Shown one piece after another: positions 48,470-57,214 of a stretch of 64,000 nucleotides of DNA. The stretch's first letter is position 1. Each line of letters opens with the position of its first letter. Origin of the DNA: Nitrospira tepida (GTDB lineage: Bacteria; Nitrospirota; Nitrospiria; Nitrospirales; Nitrospiraceae); assembly GCF_947241125.1 (NCBI RefSeq), contig NZ_OX365700.1:1954001-2018000 (forward strand). The letters run 5' to 3'. Position numbers and translations under genes: made by a program. The notes below the pieces were generated by a model that was not told the origin of the DNA, did no database searches, and saw only the letters and a program-made list of their open reading frames with translations.

Positions 48470-49153
48470 CTACTCCTGTTCGCCGGTTGCGCGATTCCGC
48501 AGGTGCCGGCGCGCGTCGTGTATGAAGACCCGGTCAACTTCGTTCGCTTGGAACCGGATCCCTATGTGCTGCCCGAATGGCCCCCGTCCGCTCACAGCCA
48601 CCCGGCCCACCTCGGCGAAGATCTGCTCGAACGCATCCTGACCGGCCTCCAGGTGCAGGAGCGCCGCATCGTGATCCAGAAGAAACTCTTGGGTCTGGCT
48701 CCGCGCGAACCGGCCTTCCGCGACGAGGAGCTGAAGCTGCTCGTGCCCAAGCTGGCCGAAGCCCTCGCCCAGGCGAAGTGGAACGAACGGGTGACCTTTT
48801 ACCTCAGCCGCCCGGAGACTTCAATCAAGCGGGAAATCACGTCGGGAGGGCTCTATCTGCAGGGCTCGCTGCTGCATTTCGTCCTGGCCAACCGGCAGAT
48901 CATGTACGGCATTCCCGCCTACGGAATGATCTACGACAAGCGGTATCCCATGCGGCCGACGGGACCGAAGGGCTTCAACCTCTATTTCGACGACGGGGCG
49001 GCCGTGGTCGAGCAGCGCCCCAGTTGGTTCGACATTCTGATCGGCCTTGAGAAGGATGAACTGATCATCGACCTCAATCGGGTCCAGGAACCGCCGGCCC
49101 TGGTGCGGGCGACTCCTGCTACCGCAGCACTTCATCCGGACGGTCGGCCGTGA
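48350..49153 (+). CDS. Putative lipoprotein, unknown function
   Basis: 267 residues from ATG 48350, but the first 36 or so are encoded by the inverted repeat element, and the true start is unclear. Lipobox in ITALLLFAGC near residue 46. The mature domain includes FRDEELKLLVPKLAEALAQAKWNERVTFYLSRPETSIKREITSGGLYLQGSLLHFVLANRQIMYGIPAYG and is well ordered with conserved-looking Gly and Tyr. I do not recognise the family. The 3' end overlaps the oppositely oriented tolC-type gene by 35 bases. Confidence 0.65.
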   Translation: MSAERGDGRTTRSLNGRHVLQRCRLRRSIAYSALSTQITALLLFAGCAIPQVPARVVYEDPVNFVRLEPDPYVLPEWPPSAHSHPAHLGEDLLERILTGLQVQERRIVIQKKLLGLAPREPAFRDEELKLLVPKLAEALAQAKWNERVTFYLSRPETSIKREITSGGLYLQGSLLHFVLANRQIMYGIPAYGMIYDKRYPMRPTGPKGFNLYFDDGAAVVEQRPSWFDILIGLEKDELIIDLNRVQEPPALVRATPATAALHPDGRP

Positions 49154-50480
49154 TGAGTCCCGCCGCATAGGCCAGGGTCGCCTGGGAAATCACATAGTCG
49201 TATTGCGACTCCGCGAGGCGCGTCTTGGCGGCCGCCACCGCGACTTCGGCCTGCGTCACTTCGACGACGGTGCCCAGGCCCAACTTGTACCGCTGCTGCG
49301 ACAATTGCAACGCCTCCTGCGCCGTCCGGACCTGCTCCTCCGCGAGTCGGATCTGCTGGGCGAGCGTCAGCGTTTCGAGGTAGGAAGTCGTCACCTGCTG
49401 GCTCAGCGCCTGCTCGACGTTGGCGCTGGCCGCCTGCGCCGCCGCCTGTTGGGCGCCGGCTTCCCGCACCTGGTTTTCGATGAGGAAGCCCGTGAACAGC
49501 GGCATGGACACCAGGGCCCCCGCCGTCCACCACCCCCCGGTCTGCTGGGCTTGCCTTGGATCAAAGGGATCGAACGTGCCGCCGCTGGCAATGGCGGAGA
49601 TTGTCGGAAGGTATTGCCGTTTGGTCGCGACGAGCTTGGCCTCGGCCGAAGCCGTGAACTCCTTGGCGCGCCGCAATTCCGGATGGGTCAGGCTGTCCTG
49701 TAGGAGAGCGGGAAGCGGAGGCAGGTCGCGGATGGCGACCGGGAGATCCTCCAGCACGTAATCATCCAGGCCTTGAATGCCCATCGCGCGGTTCAACTCG
49801 ACGAAACTGGCCTTCAAGTCATTGCGGGCCCGCACGAGCTGCGATTCGGCGTTCGTCAATTCGACCTGCGCCAGATTGAGGTCGAGCTTGGACTTGAGCT
49901 GTTGCCGATAGAGGGCTCCGATCTGGCCGGTGATCGTGCCCCGCTCCCGGACGGTTTCCTCCGCAATTTGCACGAGCCGTTGCCGCTTGAGGCTGTTGAA
50001 GTAGGCCCGTTGCACGGTCAGCATAATGAGCGAGCGGCGCGCTTGCAGGTCCTGTCCCTGCGCCTCGGCTGCGAGTTTGGAGGATTCCACCATGTTTTGC
50101 GTGAAGCCGAAGTCGTAAATCCGTTGGTTGGCGATCAGGCCGCCGGCAAACGTGGACTGGTTCTCCTGCAACAATCCTCCGCCGATGAGGAACCGCGGAT
50201 TGGTCCGCCCGGCCCCCGCGACGGTGTTGGCGTTGGCATAGACCTGCGGGTAGTAGAGCGATTGCGCCTGCTTGATCCGGGCGTCCGCGGCCTTGACCTG
50301 CGCCTGGGCTTCCTGAACGGCGGGATGTTGCTTCAGGCCTATTTCGACGGCCTGCCGCAGGGCGAGAAATGTTCCCTTCAGGAGAACTTCCTCCTGTCCG
50401 AACGCCATGCCGGCGGTCAACAGGAAGGCACAGAGCGTGAACGAGAGGTGCCGAAAGGCTGAAGTTGAATCGGGATTCAT
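49119..50480 (-). CDS. TolC-family outer-membrane efflux protein
   Basis: Start at 50480 with AAGGAG; the open frame extends to 50573. About 453 residues. Signal peptide (LCAFLLTAGMAFG), then two structural repeats of the TolC fold: long helices rich in Gln/Ala (LRQAVEIGLKQHPAVQEAQAQVKAADARIKQAQ, and LTHPELRRAKEFTASAEAKLVATKRQYLP) and beta strands. LxLGLGTVVEVTQAEVAVAAAKTRLAESQYDY is the typical second-repeat helix. It is the exit duct of the tripartite pump encoded by the three upstream genes. Confidence 0.92.
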   Translation of the reverse strand: MNPDSTSAFRHLSFTLCAFLLTAGMAFGQEEVLLKGTFLALRQAVEIGLKQHPAVQEAQAQVKAADARIKQAQSLYYPQVYANANTVAGAGRTNPRFLIGGGLLQENQSTFAGGLIANQRIYDFGFTQNMVESSKLAAEAQGQDLQARRSLIMLTVQRAYFNSLKRQRLVQIAEETVRERGTITGQIGALYRQQLKSKLDLNLAQVELTNAESQLVRARNDLKASFVELNRAMGIQGLDDYVLEDLPVAIRDLPPLPALLQDSLTHPELRRAKEFTASAEAKLVATKRQYLPTISAIASGGTFDPFDPRQAQQTGGWWTAGALVSMPLFTGFLIENQVREAGAQQAAAQAASANVEQALSQQVTTSYLETLTLAQQIRLAEEQVRTAQEALQLSQQRYKLGLGTVVEVTQAEVAVAAAKTRLAESQYDYVISQATLAYAAGLITADRPDEVLR

Positions 50481-50496
50481 CGGTGACTCCTTGCGC

Positions 50497-51735
50497 TCAT
50501 TTCGAGTAGGCGCCGTTGCCATTGGCGCCGTTGGTCCCATTGGAGGCCGGCACGCCGGCGGTTCGCCTCTCAAACCGTTGTGACGAGGCCTGTCCGGCCG
50601 GCAGGTTGTACGGAGAGGCCTTGACCGGCGTCCCGTCGGTGAGCTTGGATTTGCCCACGACGACGACCTCGTCCTGCTCCGTCAACCCGCTGACGATCTC
50701 CAACCAGGTGCCGTCGCTGATGCCGGTCTGAACGAGTCTCGGCTTCGCCCTGCCCTGGTCCACGACGTAGACCAGCTTGGTCCTGTTGGCCGTGGAGAGG
50801 GCGTTCGGCGGGAGGACCAGCGCACCGGGAATTTCGCGGAGCGCCAGGACCACTTCGGCGAAGGTGCCGGGCCGCAAGGCCTGATCCGGGTTCGGCAGGT
50901 CGATTTCGATCAGCATGCTGCGCGTGGTCGGGTCGAGCGCCAGCGTCGATCGGGTGACGGTCCCCTCGAATGTCCGCCCCTCCAGTTCCTTCACGTTCAC
51001 TAAGGCCTTGGTCTTGCCGGGCACTACGAGAGGCGTGTCATCCTGCGGCACGTTGGCGTAGACACGGACCGTGCTGAGGTCCATCACCGTGAACAGCGGA
51101 ATGGCGGTCGTGGCGGAAGACGTGGCGATCTGGATCAGCGCGCCGGGGTCCGCGAAGCGGGCCGTCACCACGCCGTCGTAGGGCGCCCGCACTTTGGTGT
51201 AGTCACGCAGCGCGGCGCGCTGCTCCATTTGGTTCTTGGCGCCTTCATAGGCGGCTTGCGCCACGTCCACATCCTGCCTGGCGATGACGTCGGGCGTGGT
51301 CTTCCAGACATTCTCCAGCCGCTCGAAGGTGAGTTTCTTGATCTTATAATCGGCCACCGCCTGTTGGTACTGTTCCTCGATTTCCGGCGCGTCGATGACG
51401 GCGACGACCTCGTTCCGTTTCACGCGATCGCCCTTGTCCGGGCCAATCCACTTCAAATATCCGGAGACCTTCGCGTAGAGCGTGGTCTGATACCAGGGAG
51501 CGATGTTGGCGGGCAGGCTGACTGTGTAGGCCAGGGTCCGGCGAAGCGGTTTCGTGACCTGCACCTCGACCAACTCCTCCGGGGCGGAAAGTCCTGTCCC
51601 GACCGGCGGCGCCGCGCCCCGATCGTCATGAGCCAGCCAGTGGACGCCGAGCCCGGCCAGAATCAGCGCGGCCAAGAATAATCCGGTCCATCGGACTGAC
51701 GATCGCTGGAAGAAGGAGAGTTGTGCGTCGGCCAT
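50497..51735 (-). CDS. RND efflux periplasmic adaptor (membrane fusion protein)
   Basis: 412 residues. One N-terminal membrane helix (GLFLAALILAGLGVHWLA) anchors the protein. The lipoyl/barrel-sandwich half-motifs (GYLKWIGPDKGDRVKRNEVVAVIDAPE and YTKVRAPYDGVVTARFADPGALI) flank a short helical hairpin, and the C-terminal beta-barrel includes GTVTRSTLALDPTTRSMLIEIDLPNPDQALRPGTFAEV. It bridges the RND pump and TolC protein. Gene spacing is 16 bases to tolC and 8 to the pump gene. Confidence 0.93.
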   Translation of the reverse strand: MADAQLSFFQRSSVRWTGLFLAALILAGLGVHWLAHDDRGAAPPVGTGLSAPEELVEVQVTKPLRRTLAYTVSLPANIAPWYQTTLYAKVSGYLKWIGPDKGDRVKRNEVVAVIDAPEIEEQYQQAVADYKIKKLTFERLENVWKTTPDVIARQDVDVAQAAYEGAKNQMEQRAALRDYTKVRAPYDGVVTARFADPGALIQIATSSATTAIPLFTVMDLSTVRVYANVPQDDTPLVVPGKTKALVNVKELEGRTFEGTVTRSTLALDPTTRSMLIEIDLPNPDQALRPGTFAEVVLALREIPGALVLPPNALSTANRTKLVYVVDQGRAKPRLVQTGISDGTWLEIVSGLTEQDEVVVVGKSKLTDGTPVKASPYNLPAGQASSQRFERRTAGVPASNGTNGANGNGAYSK

Positions 51736-51743
51736 GCGCGCTC

Positions 51744-54700
51744 CTAGTGGGAAGAACTCGTCCCGGCTTCGTGCCGGCGTTGTTCGCGCGCCAGCACCAG
51801 ACTGTGCATCACAGGCACCACGAACAGGGTCATGACCGTCGAGACCATCAATCCACCGACCACGGCGCGGGCCAAGGGGACCATCGTTTCGTTCCCCTCG
51901 CCGTAGCCGAGCGCCAAGGGCAGCAACCCCAGAATGGTCGCAAGGGCTGTCATCAAAATCGGGCGGATCCGCTGCCGTCCTGCGGCCAGGACGGCAGCCT
52001 GCGGCGGCAAGCCGGCGCGGGCCATGCGGTTCGCGAAGTCCACCAACAGAATGCTGTTCGAGACCACGATGCCCATCATCATCAGGGTGCCGATCATCGA
52101 TTCAACGTTGGCCGACGTATTGGTCAGGACCAGCATCAGCGCCGTGCCGATCCATCCCAACGGAACCGCCACCAGGATGATGAGCGGATCGATAAAGGAG
52201 CGAAAGAGCCCGACCATCACCAAGAAGATCAGCAACACCGCCAGGGGCAGCGCCAGGGCGAAGTTGTTGAAGGCCGCGCGCATGTTGGCCACTTCGCCGC
52301 GCAGGACCACCGTGACATCCTTTGGGAGCGTGATCCCGGCCAGCACCGATTCGATCTCCTTGGCGACCCGTCCGAGATCGTTCCCGACCGGAGTCACGAG
52401 CACGTTGATCAGACGGGAGAGGTCGTAGTGATCGACGGAATCGGGGCCTGTCTTGATGCGCAGGTCGGCGACATCTCGCAGCAGCACGGGAGGGCCGCGC
52501 CGTTCGTCCCCTTGCGCATAGAAGCCGCTGGACAGTTCCAACTGACGGCCGGCGAAGGGGGTGTTCTGGAGCGCGAGCGAGGTGGCCCCCGCGCTGGCTC
52601 CAGTCGCCAGGCTCGCCGTCGGAAGCAGCGGCGTCCGCGCCCCGATGATCGGGATGTTGAGCAGGTCCTGAGTATCCTTCAAGTCCTGTTCCGGATATTG
52701 CGCGAGCAGGTAGTATCCATTGGCGGTCTTTGGATCGAGCCAGTAATTGGGACTGAGCGCGATGTTCGAGCTGATCCCGGTGATCACGTCCACGATCACC
52801 CGATCTTGCGTGATGCCGTAGTAGGCGGCCTTGGTCCGATCGACGTCAATATGCAGCTCGGGGTAGGCCTTGCCCTGTTTGATGCGCACGTCCTCCGTGT
52901 CGGGTACCCGCGCCACCTTCTGGCGAATCTCCTCAGCCACCGGTCGGATCAGATCCAGCTTGGGACCTCGGACCTGAATGTCGATTGGCGCGCGCAGGCC
53001 GAAGTTCAACACGTCGCTGATGATGCCGCCGGTTTGGAACGCCACGTCCACGCCGGGCAGATCCTGCCGGAGACGGGCGCGGATTTTGGAGATGTACAGA
53101 TCGGTGGGCACTGCATGACCCGTCACGAGGTTGACCAGGATGAAGGCCGTATGGTTGCCGGTGTTGGGAGCAAACCGCGCCGCATCGCCGAAATACAGCC
53201 CCGTGTTGGAGATGATTTGCTCAAGCTCCTCCTTGGGCACTTCCTCCTGAATGAGGGCTTCGATCCGCGCCACGATCGCCGTGGTCTTCTCAATGCGCGA
53301 CCCCTCCGGCGCGGTGACCAGCAAGGTGAAGTTGCCCGCGTCGATCTTCGGGAAGAACTCGGTGTGCAGGCGCGGGACGACGAAGAGGCCGACGATGACC
53401 AAGGCCAGCGCCGCGCCGAGGATCACCAGAGTCCTGAATCGGAGGCCAAGCCGCAACAACGGCTCGTAGACCGTGAGCACATGGCGAAACCAGTCGGATT
53501 GGGCCGAGTTGTCCTCGCCATGGTCTTGATGACCGGCTCGATACAGTCGGGCGAGGATGACCGGAGTGACGGACATCGAGACGACGTAATCCGCCAACAT
53601 GGCAAAGGCGACCGTGAGCGCCAGCGGCACGAACAAGTACTTCACGATGCCCGTGAAAAAAATGATCGGGAGGTAGACGATGAGGATGCAGATCGTCGCC
53701 ACAAAGATCGGCAGGGTCAATTCGACGGCGCTGTCCTCGGCGGCGCTGCGCCCATCCTTGCCCAATTCGAGATGGCGGTGCAGGTTCTCCTGCACCACGA
53801 TGTTGTTGTCGAGCAGGGTGCCGATGACCAGCGCCAGCCCGCCGAGCGTCATGATATTGACCGTCTGTCCGGTCAAATACAGCGCAACCAGCGCGGTCGT
53901 CAGAGACAAGGGAATCGCCAGCCCGACGACCAGGGCCGCCTTCACGCTGCGGAGAAACAGGAAGATCATCAGGCCGGCCAAAAACGCGCCCAGCAACCCT
54001 TCCTTTTGCAGATTGGCGATGGCCTGGCGGATGTAAACCGACTGGTCGTAGATGAATTTGACGGCCGTGCCGGCGGGAATTTCGGTCAGGTGCGCGAGGC
54101 GCGCTTTGATGCCGTCCGCCACTTCCAGCGTGTTGGCGCCTTCCTGCCTGGTGATCGGGATATAGGTGGATTCGCGTCCGTTCACGCGCACGACGGAGGT
54201 TTGAATGGCGGCCGAGTCGGCGGCCCAGCCGATGTCGCGCACGAAGACCGGCGTGCCGTTCACGACCTTGATGGGGACGTCGTTGATCTTGTCCACGAGG
54301 TCGATGAGGCTGTTGGAGTAGACGTAGTAATCAAGGTCCCCGATTTTGATGTCGCCGGAGGGGATGATCACGCTTTGCGAGTTGATGGCCTTGACGACCT
54401 CCGACGGCGAGACGCCGCGGGCCAGCAGCCGCTGTTGGTCAAGAAACACGGTGATCTGCCGGACTTGGCCGCCCAACGGTGATCCGAACGCGATGCCGGG
54501 AATCCCCGCGATTTGATTGCGAACCGTATAGTAGGCGAGGTCGCGGATCTCCTTCTGGGAAAGCCGATCGCTGCTGATCGAGAGTAAGCCGATCGGCAGA
54601 CTTGACGCCCCGAACTTAAAGACCGACGGAGGAAACACCCCGGGCGGCAAAAGCCGAATGACGTTGTAGGCGAGGCTCGTGATTTCAGCCTGCGCCGCGT

Positions 54701-55001
54701 CAATCCCATATTCCGGCTGAAAGAAGACCTTGATGTAGCTCATGCCGGCGAGCGATTGCGATTCGATATGTTCGATATAGCTGGCTTCAATGAACCGTTG
54801 TTCCAGCTTGAGCGTGATCGCCCCTTCCATCTCAGCCGGGCTGAGGCCTCGATAGAAGGTCGTCACCAGAATGGTCGGGAGCTTGATCTCCGGAAAGATG
54901 TCCACGCGCATCTTTTGATAGGACACGGCGCCGAGCACGATCGCGATCATGCAGAGCGCGAAGACGGCGTAGGGATTCTTGAGGGCGCTTCGGGTCAGCA
55001 T
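51744..55001 (-). CDS. RND-family efflux permease (HAE1-like)
   Basis: 1085 residues, twelve membrane helices in the usual 1+5+1+5 layout. N-terminus MLTRSALKNPYAVFALCMIAIVLG, periplasmic porter domains, and helix IV motif GTLLDNNIVVQENLHRHL. In AcrB the equivalent is V-D-D, so the first proton-relay Asp is kept and the second is Asn, as in a subset of environmental RND pumps. C-terminal end has the conserved TALATILGLLPLALGYGEGNE and GGLMVSTVMTLFVVPVMHSL. Substrate unknown; drugs, lipids or metal chelates are possible. Its start codon overlaps the upstream receiver gene by 7 bases. Confidence 0.93.
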   Translation of the reverse strand: MLTRSALKNPYAVFALCMIAIVLGAVSYQKMRVDIFPEIKLPTILVTTFYRGLSPAEMEGAITLKLEQRFIEASYIEHIESQSLAGMSYIKVFFQPEYGIDAAQAEITSLAYNVIRLLPPGVFPPSVFKFGASSLPIGLLSISSDRLSQKEIRDLAYYTVRNQIAGIPGIAFGSPLGGQVRQITVFLDQQRLLARGVSPSEVVKAINSQSVIIPSGDIKIGDLDYYVYSNSLIDLVDKINDVPIKVVNGTPVFVRDIGWAADSAAIQTSVVRVNGRESTYIPITRQEGANTLEVADGIKARLAHLTEIPAGTAVKFIYDQSVYIRQAIANLQKEGLLGAFLAGLMIFLFLRSVKAALVVGLAIPLSLTTALVALYLTGQTVNIMTLGGLALVIGTLLDNNIVVQENLHRHLELGKDGRSAAEDSAVELTLPIFVATICILIVYLPIIFFTGIVKYLFVPLALTVAFAMLADYVVSMSVTPVILARLYRAGHQDHGEDNSAQSDWFRHVLTVYEPLLRLGLRFRTLVILGAALALVIVGLFVVPRLHTEFFPKIDAGNFTLLVTAPEGSRIEKTTAIVARIEALIQEEVPKEELEQIISNTGLYFGDAARFAPNTGNHTAFILVNLVTGHAVPTDLYISKIRARLRQDLPGVDVAFQTGGIISDVLNFGLRAPIDIQVRGPKLDLIRPVAEEIRQKVARVPDTEDVRIKQGKAYPELHIDVDRTKAAYYGITQDRVIVDVITGISSNIALSPNYWLDPKTANGYYLLAQYPEQDLKDTQDLLNIPIIGARTPLLPTASLATGASAGATSLALQNTPFAGRQLELSSGFYAQGDERRGPPVLLRDVADLRIKTGPDSVDHYDLSRLINVLVTPVGNDLGRVAKEIESVLAGITLPKDVTVVLRGEVANMRAAFNNFALALPLAVLLIFLVMVGLFRSFIDPLIILVAVPLGWIGTALMLVLTNTSANVESMIGTLMMMGIVVSNSILLVDFANRMARAGLPPQAAVLAAGRQRIRPILMTALATILGLLPLALGYGEGNETMVPLARAVVGGLMVSTVMTLFVVPVMHSLVLAREQRRHEAGTSSSH

Positions 55002-55435
55002 CGGACTTTAACGGGAAAGGGCACGCGATTCCAGATCAGCCAGTAGCGGCAGAGCGCCGCGACGCATTGAACCAAATCGGCATAGGTGCCGGGCTTGACC
55101 ACATACCCGTTGGCCCCGCTGCCATAGCAGAGGGACAGGTCCGCCGCCGCATCCGAGTTGGTGAAGACGACCACCGGCAGGTGGGCGAATCGGGGGTCGG
55201 CGCGCAGGCGGCGAAGGAAGTCACAGCCATGTCGTCCACAGAGGTTCAGGTCGAGGAGGACTAACGAAGGGAGCGCGTGCATGTCCGGCGCCTGTTCCAA
55301 GAATCGGAAGGCCTTCTCTGGATCGGATTCGGTCCGAAGCGAGACGCCGATGGCCGATTGTTCGAGCGCCAGGCGGAACAGTTCGTTCTCTCCGGGGCTG
55401 TCTTCGATCAACAAGATGGAGGAATGGCCGGCCAT
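54995..55435 (-). CDS. Single-domain response regulator (Rcp1-like) heading the RND operon
   Basis: 146 residues, receiver domain only. ILLIEDSPGENELFRLALEQ holds the acidic pair, LVLLDLNLCGRHGCDFLRRLR the phospho-acceptor Asp with the long insert and R-x-D-P-R-F-A-H-L-P-V-V loop typical of Rcp1-type receivers, followed by FTNSDA and VVKPG with the conserved Lys. The C-terminal 15 residues overlap the RND start. Stand-alone receivers often pass phosphate on, or act by protein contact. No DNA-binding domain, so it does not itself control transcription of the pump. Confidence 0.9.
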   Translation of the reverse strand: MAGHSSILLIEDSPGENELFRLALEQSAIGVSLRTESDPEKAFRFLEQAPDMHALPSLVLLDLNLCGRHGCDFLRRLRADPRFAHLPVVVFTNSDAAADLSLCYGSGANGYVVKPGTYADLVQCVAALCRYWLIWNRVPFPVKVRC

Positions 55436-55572
55436 GATCGTGTCCGTCGCACAAATCCAGACGGAAGCTTCAGCAGGGATCGTGCCATGGCCTGGCTCCC
55501 TTCACGTGACCGGACCCCTTATAGAATGTGACGAAAACACGGGCATTTCGGTGAGATGAAGATTCGGTTACG

Positions 55573-55660
55573 GGCGGAGGAGGGGGGCGGAGGGCGGGAG
55601 GGTATGGAGAAATGCCAGAGTGGAAGAGGAGAAATTCCAGAGCGGTAGGGAGAGGGAATA
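55573..55660 (+). repeat. G-rich purine tract with a 19-bp direct repeat
   Basis: Begins with several GGG runs separated by short spacers (GGGCGGAGGAGGGGGGCGG then AGGGCGGGAGGG), which fits the pattern of a G-quadruplex. It is followed by two imperfect copies of GAGAAATGCCAGAGTGGAA. Located between the receiver-gene promoter and the inverted-repeat element. Confidence 0.5.
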
Positions 55661-55667
55661 ATCAGGT

Positions 55668-55765
55668 GAGGGAGCGATCAGGCCATCCTTCTTGCTCGCA
55701 GAGCCCGCACTTCGGAAAGTGCTCGCTCGATGCGCGCAGTTGAAGGACAGCCTGATCGCTCCCTC
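55668..55765. repeat. Long inverted-repeat (REP-like) element
   Basis: Perfect 16-bp arms GAGGGAGCGATCAGGC (55668-55683) and GCCTGATCGCTCCCTC (55750-55765), extended by ATCCTTC / GAAGGA. The interior contains a second hairpin, GCACTTCGGAAAGTGC. Related arms (CTGATCGCTTCC) occur near 18745. It has the shape of REP or BIME units. Confidence 0.7.
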
Positions 55766-55800
55766 ATGAAGAAACGGCCGGAGACCTGGAATCTTGGGAG

Positions 55801-55846
55801 AGGAAGCAACGAGCAAGCTTGGAAGGAGCATTATAACGGTGAAGGG
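55801..55846 (+). repeat. Dispersed repeat family 2, copy 3
   Basis: AGGAAGCAACGAGCAAGCTT followed by GGAAGGAGCATTATAACGG and TGAAGGG, closely matching the two minus-strand copies at 18.6 and 18.85 kb. It follows the REP-like element by 35 bases. Confidence 0.7.
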
Positions 55847-56059
55847 CACTCGTGCCGATCCCTTGCTCCCGGAACGCGCACGCAGGATCTAATCCCGCGG
55901 GAGATCTCCGCCTGTAAAGGGGGGGAATCTATAGACTCCTTCCGTCCATAGGTGCCCTTATTTGGTCAGTATTGCAATTGACAAGCTGTCCTGAGGAAAG
56001 TAGCGTAGTGTCAGCTCTCGTGTTCCTCAATCTTCTTATTCCCACTTCCAAGGAATCAA

Positions 56060-56959
56060 GTGGATCAACAAAGCAGCTCTTTTCAGGGCAGTGACCAATC
56101 TCTTGTTGAACGATTTCCGCTTATAATGCATTTGCTGGGCAGAAACTGGCTTGGTAACCATCCAGATTGGCCGTCTAGCGGGAAACCTTTTCAGTGGTGG
56201 TCACCCTGGCTAGGCCAACTGGAGGAGGACCTGGCCATTCTTTCTCAGAAGTTCACCTTCAATGAGGTAAATCGCCAGTACAAGACATTACTGCGAGACC
56301 ACTCTAAATTGATGCAATCCGTCTACGAGATTCACGGAGCAGCATTACTTTGCCCTGTATCTTCAGATCTGATGGTTCATGTTGCACGGCATCCCGATTC
56401 GAATACCAACTTCGACTACAAGGCGAAAGTTCATGGTGTCATAGTGAACGTGGAGACTAAGACACGCGATGACAACTTCTTAATCCCGCGGAATCGCATT
56501 ATAAATGACGACGGCGAATACGCCGGATATTTTGTTGAGCGTGAAACTATCGATCCGCATGACGCGCCGGCTCTCAACGCTAGGGCAGGGCAGAAAGCAC
56601 CCGGTAGCCAATACCAAGCAACTCCGGAAAGCACGGTCCTCCGACAAGTGCTACTTGAGGCATTGAGTCAGCTTCCGGAAGACGGAGTGAATATAGTTTT
56701 TCTGGCTCATTTACAGGGTGAGCGGAAGGACCTTGAACGCGCCTTGTTCGGAACAGAATTCTGCAGGCTTAGGCGTGATCATTCAAACAAGACTTATACG
56801 CCAGAATGGCGATTATCACCCACTGGAGCATTTCGTCCGGACGAGAAAGGAGAACCTTTTCGGAGGCTGAGTGCAGTATTGTGGTTCCGGCTGAGTTCCT
56901 TAGGCGGCCCAGTTGCCAGAGCCTACAACCTTTATCCCAACCTTATGCTTCGTCATTAA
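56060..56959 (+). CDS. Putative PD-(D/E)XK nuclease-like protein on a low-GC patch
   Basis: 299 residues from GTG 56060, with AAGGA eight bases upstream. No signal peptide. Residues 84-140 contain MQSVYEIHGAALL (Glu90), then FDYKAKVHGVIVNVETKTR (Asp119, Glu132, Lys134). Helix-E, then D-x12-E-x-K, is the active-site pattern of PD-(D/E)XK nucleases. The C-terminal half (TVLRQVLLEALSQLPEDGVNIVFLAHLQGERKDLERALF) is alpha/beta. Base composition and codon use are clearly AT-richer than neighbours, and repeats flank the gene on the left, so recent acquisition is likely. Defence or mobile-element nuclease is one reading; no partner gene is next to it. Confidence 0.6.
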   Translation: MDQQSSSFQGSDQSLVERFPLIMHLLGRNWLGNHPDWPSSGKPFQWWSPWLGQLEEDLAILSQKFTFNEVNRQYKTLLRDHSKLMQSVYEIHGAALLCPVSSDLMVHVARHPDSNTNFDYKAKVHGVIVNVETKTRDDNFLIPRNRIINDDGEYAGYFVERETIDPHDAPALNARAGQKAPGSQYQATPESTVLRQVLLEALSQLPEDGVNIVFLAHLQGERKDLERALFGTEFCRLRRDHSNKTYTPEWRLSPTGAFRPDEKGEPFRRLSAVLWFRLSSLGGPVARAYNLYPNLMLRH

Positions 56960-57214
56960 TGCCAGCTAGCGTTCAAGATGCATTACAAAGATCTATCAAT
57001 CACCTAGCGAGGGATTTCAGCTAACTGTAATGAAATGAGAAAGCTTCGTCCAACAGCGTAAACTGGTGGTTGCGACGCTTTTTGGCTGGCGTAGTGGAAC
57101 ATACCACCAATTTTTTGGGAGTCTCCAAATATCGATCCAAAGCCAGGTAGGATACCCACCTACGATTAATCACGCTTTCCTGGGCGATGAGGTGATTCCT
57201 CGAAGGAGGAAAAC

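Larger units (their letters stand above)
55436..56059. other. Intergenic repeat region (624 bp)
   Basis: Contains a purine-rich, G-run stretch on the plus strand (about 55573-55660), a 98-bp inverted-repeat element (55668-55765), a dispersed repeat copy (55801-55846), and the upstream part of the nuclease-like gene. I see no complete gene. GC content falls sharply from about 55920 onward. Confidence 0.6.

Noticed and set aside
51723-54482. 919-residue plus-strand open frame opposite the RND pump
   Set aside because: Full of Gln, Asp, Arg and His, the expected antisense reading of a GC-rich membrane protein; the RND motifs on the other strand are unambiguous.
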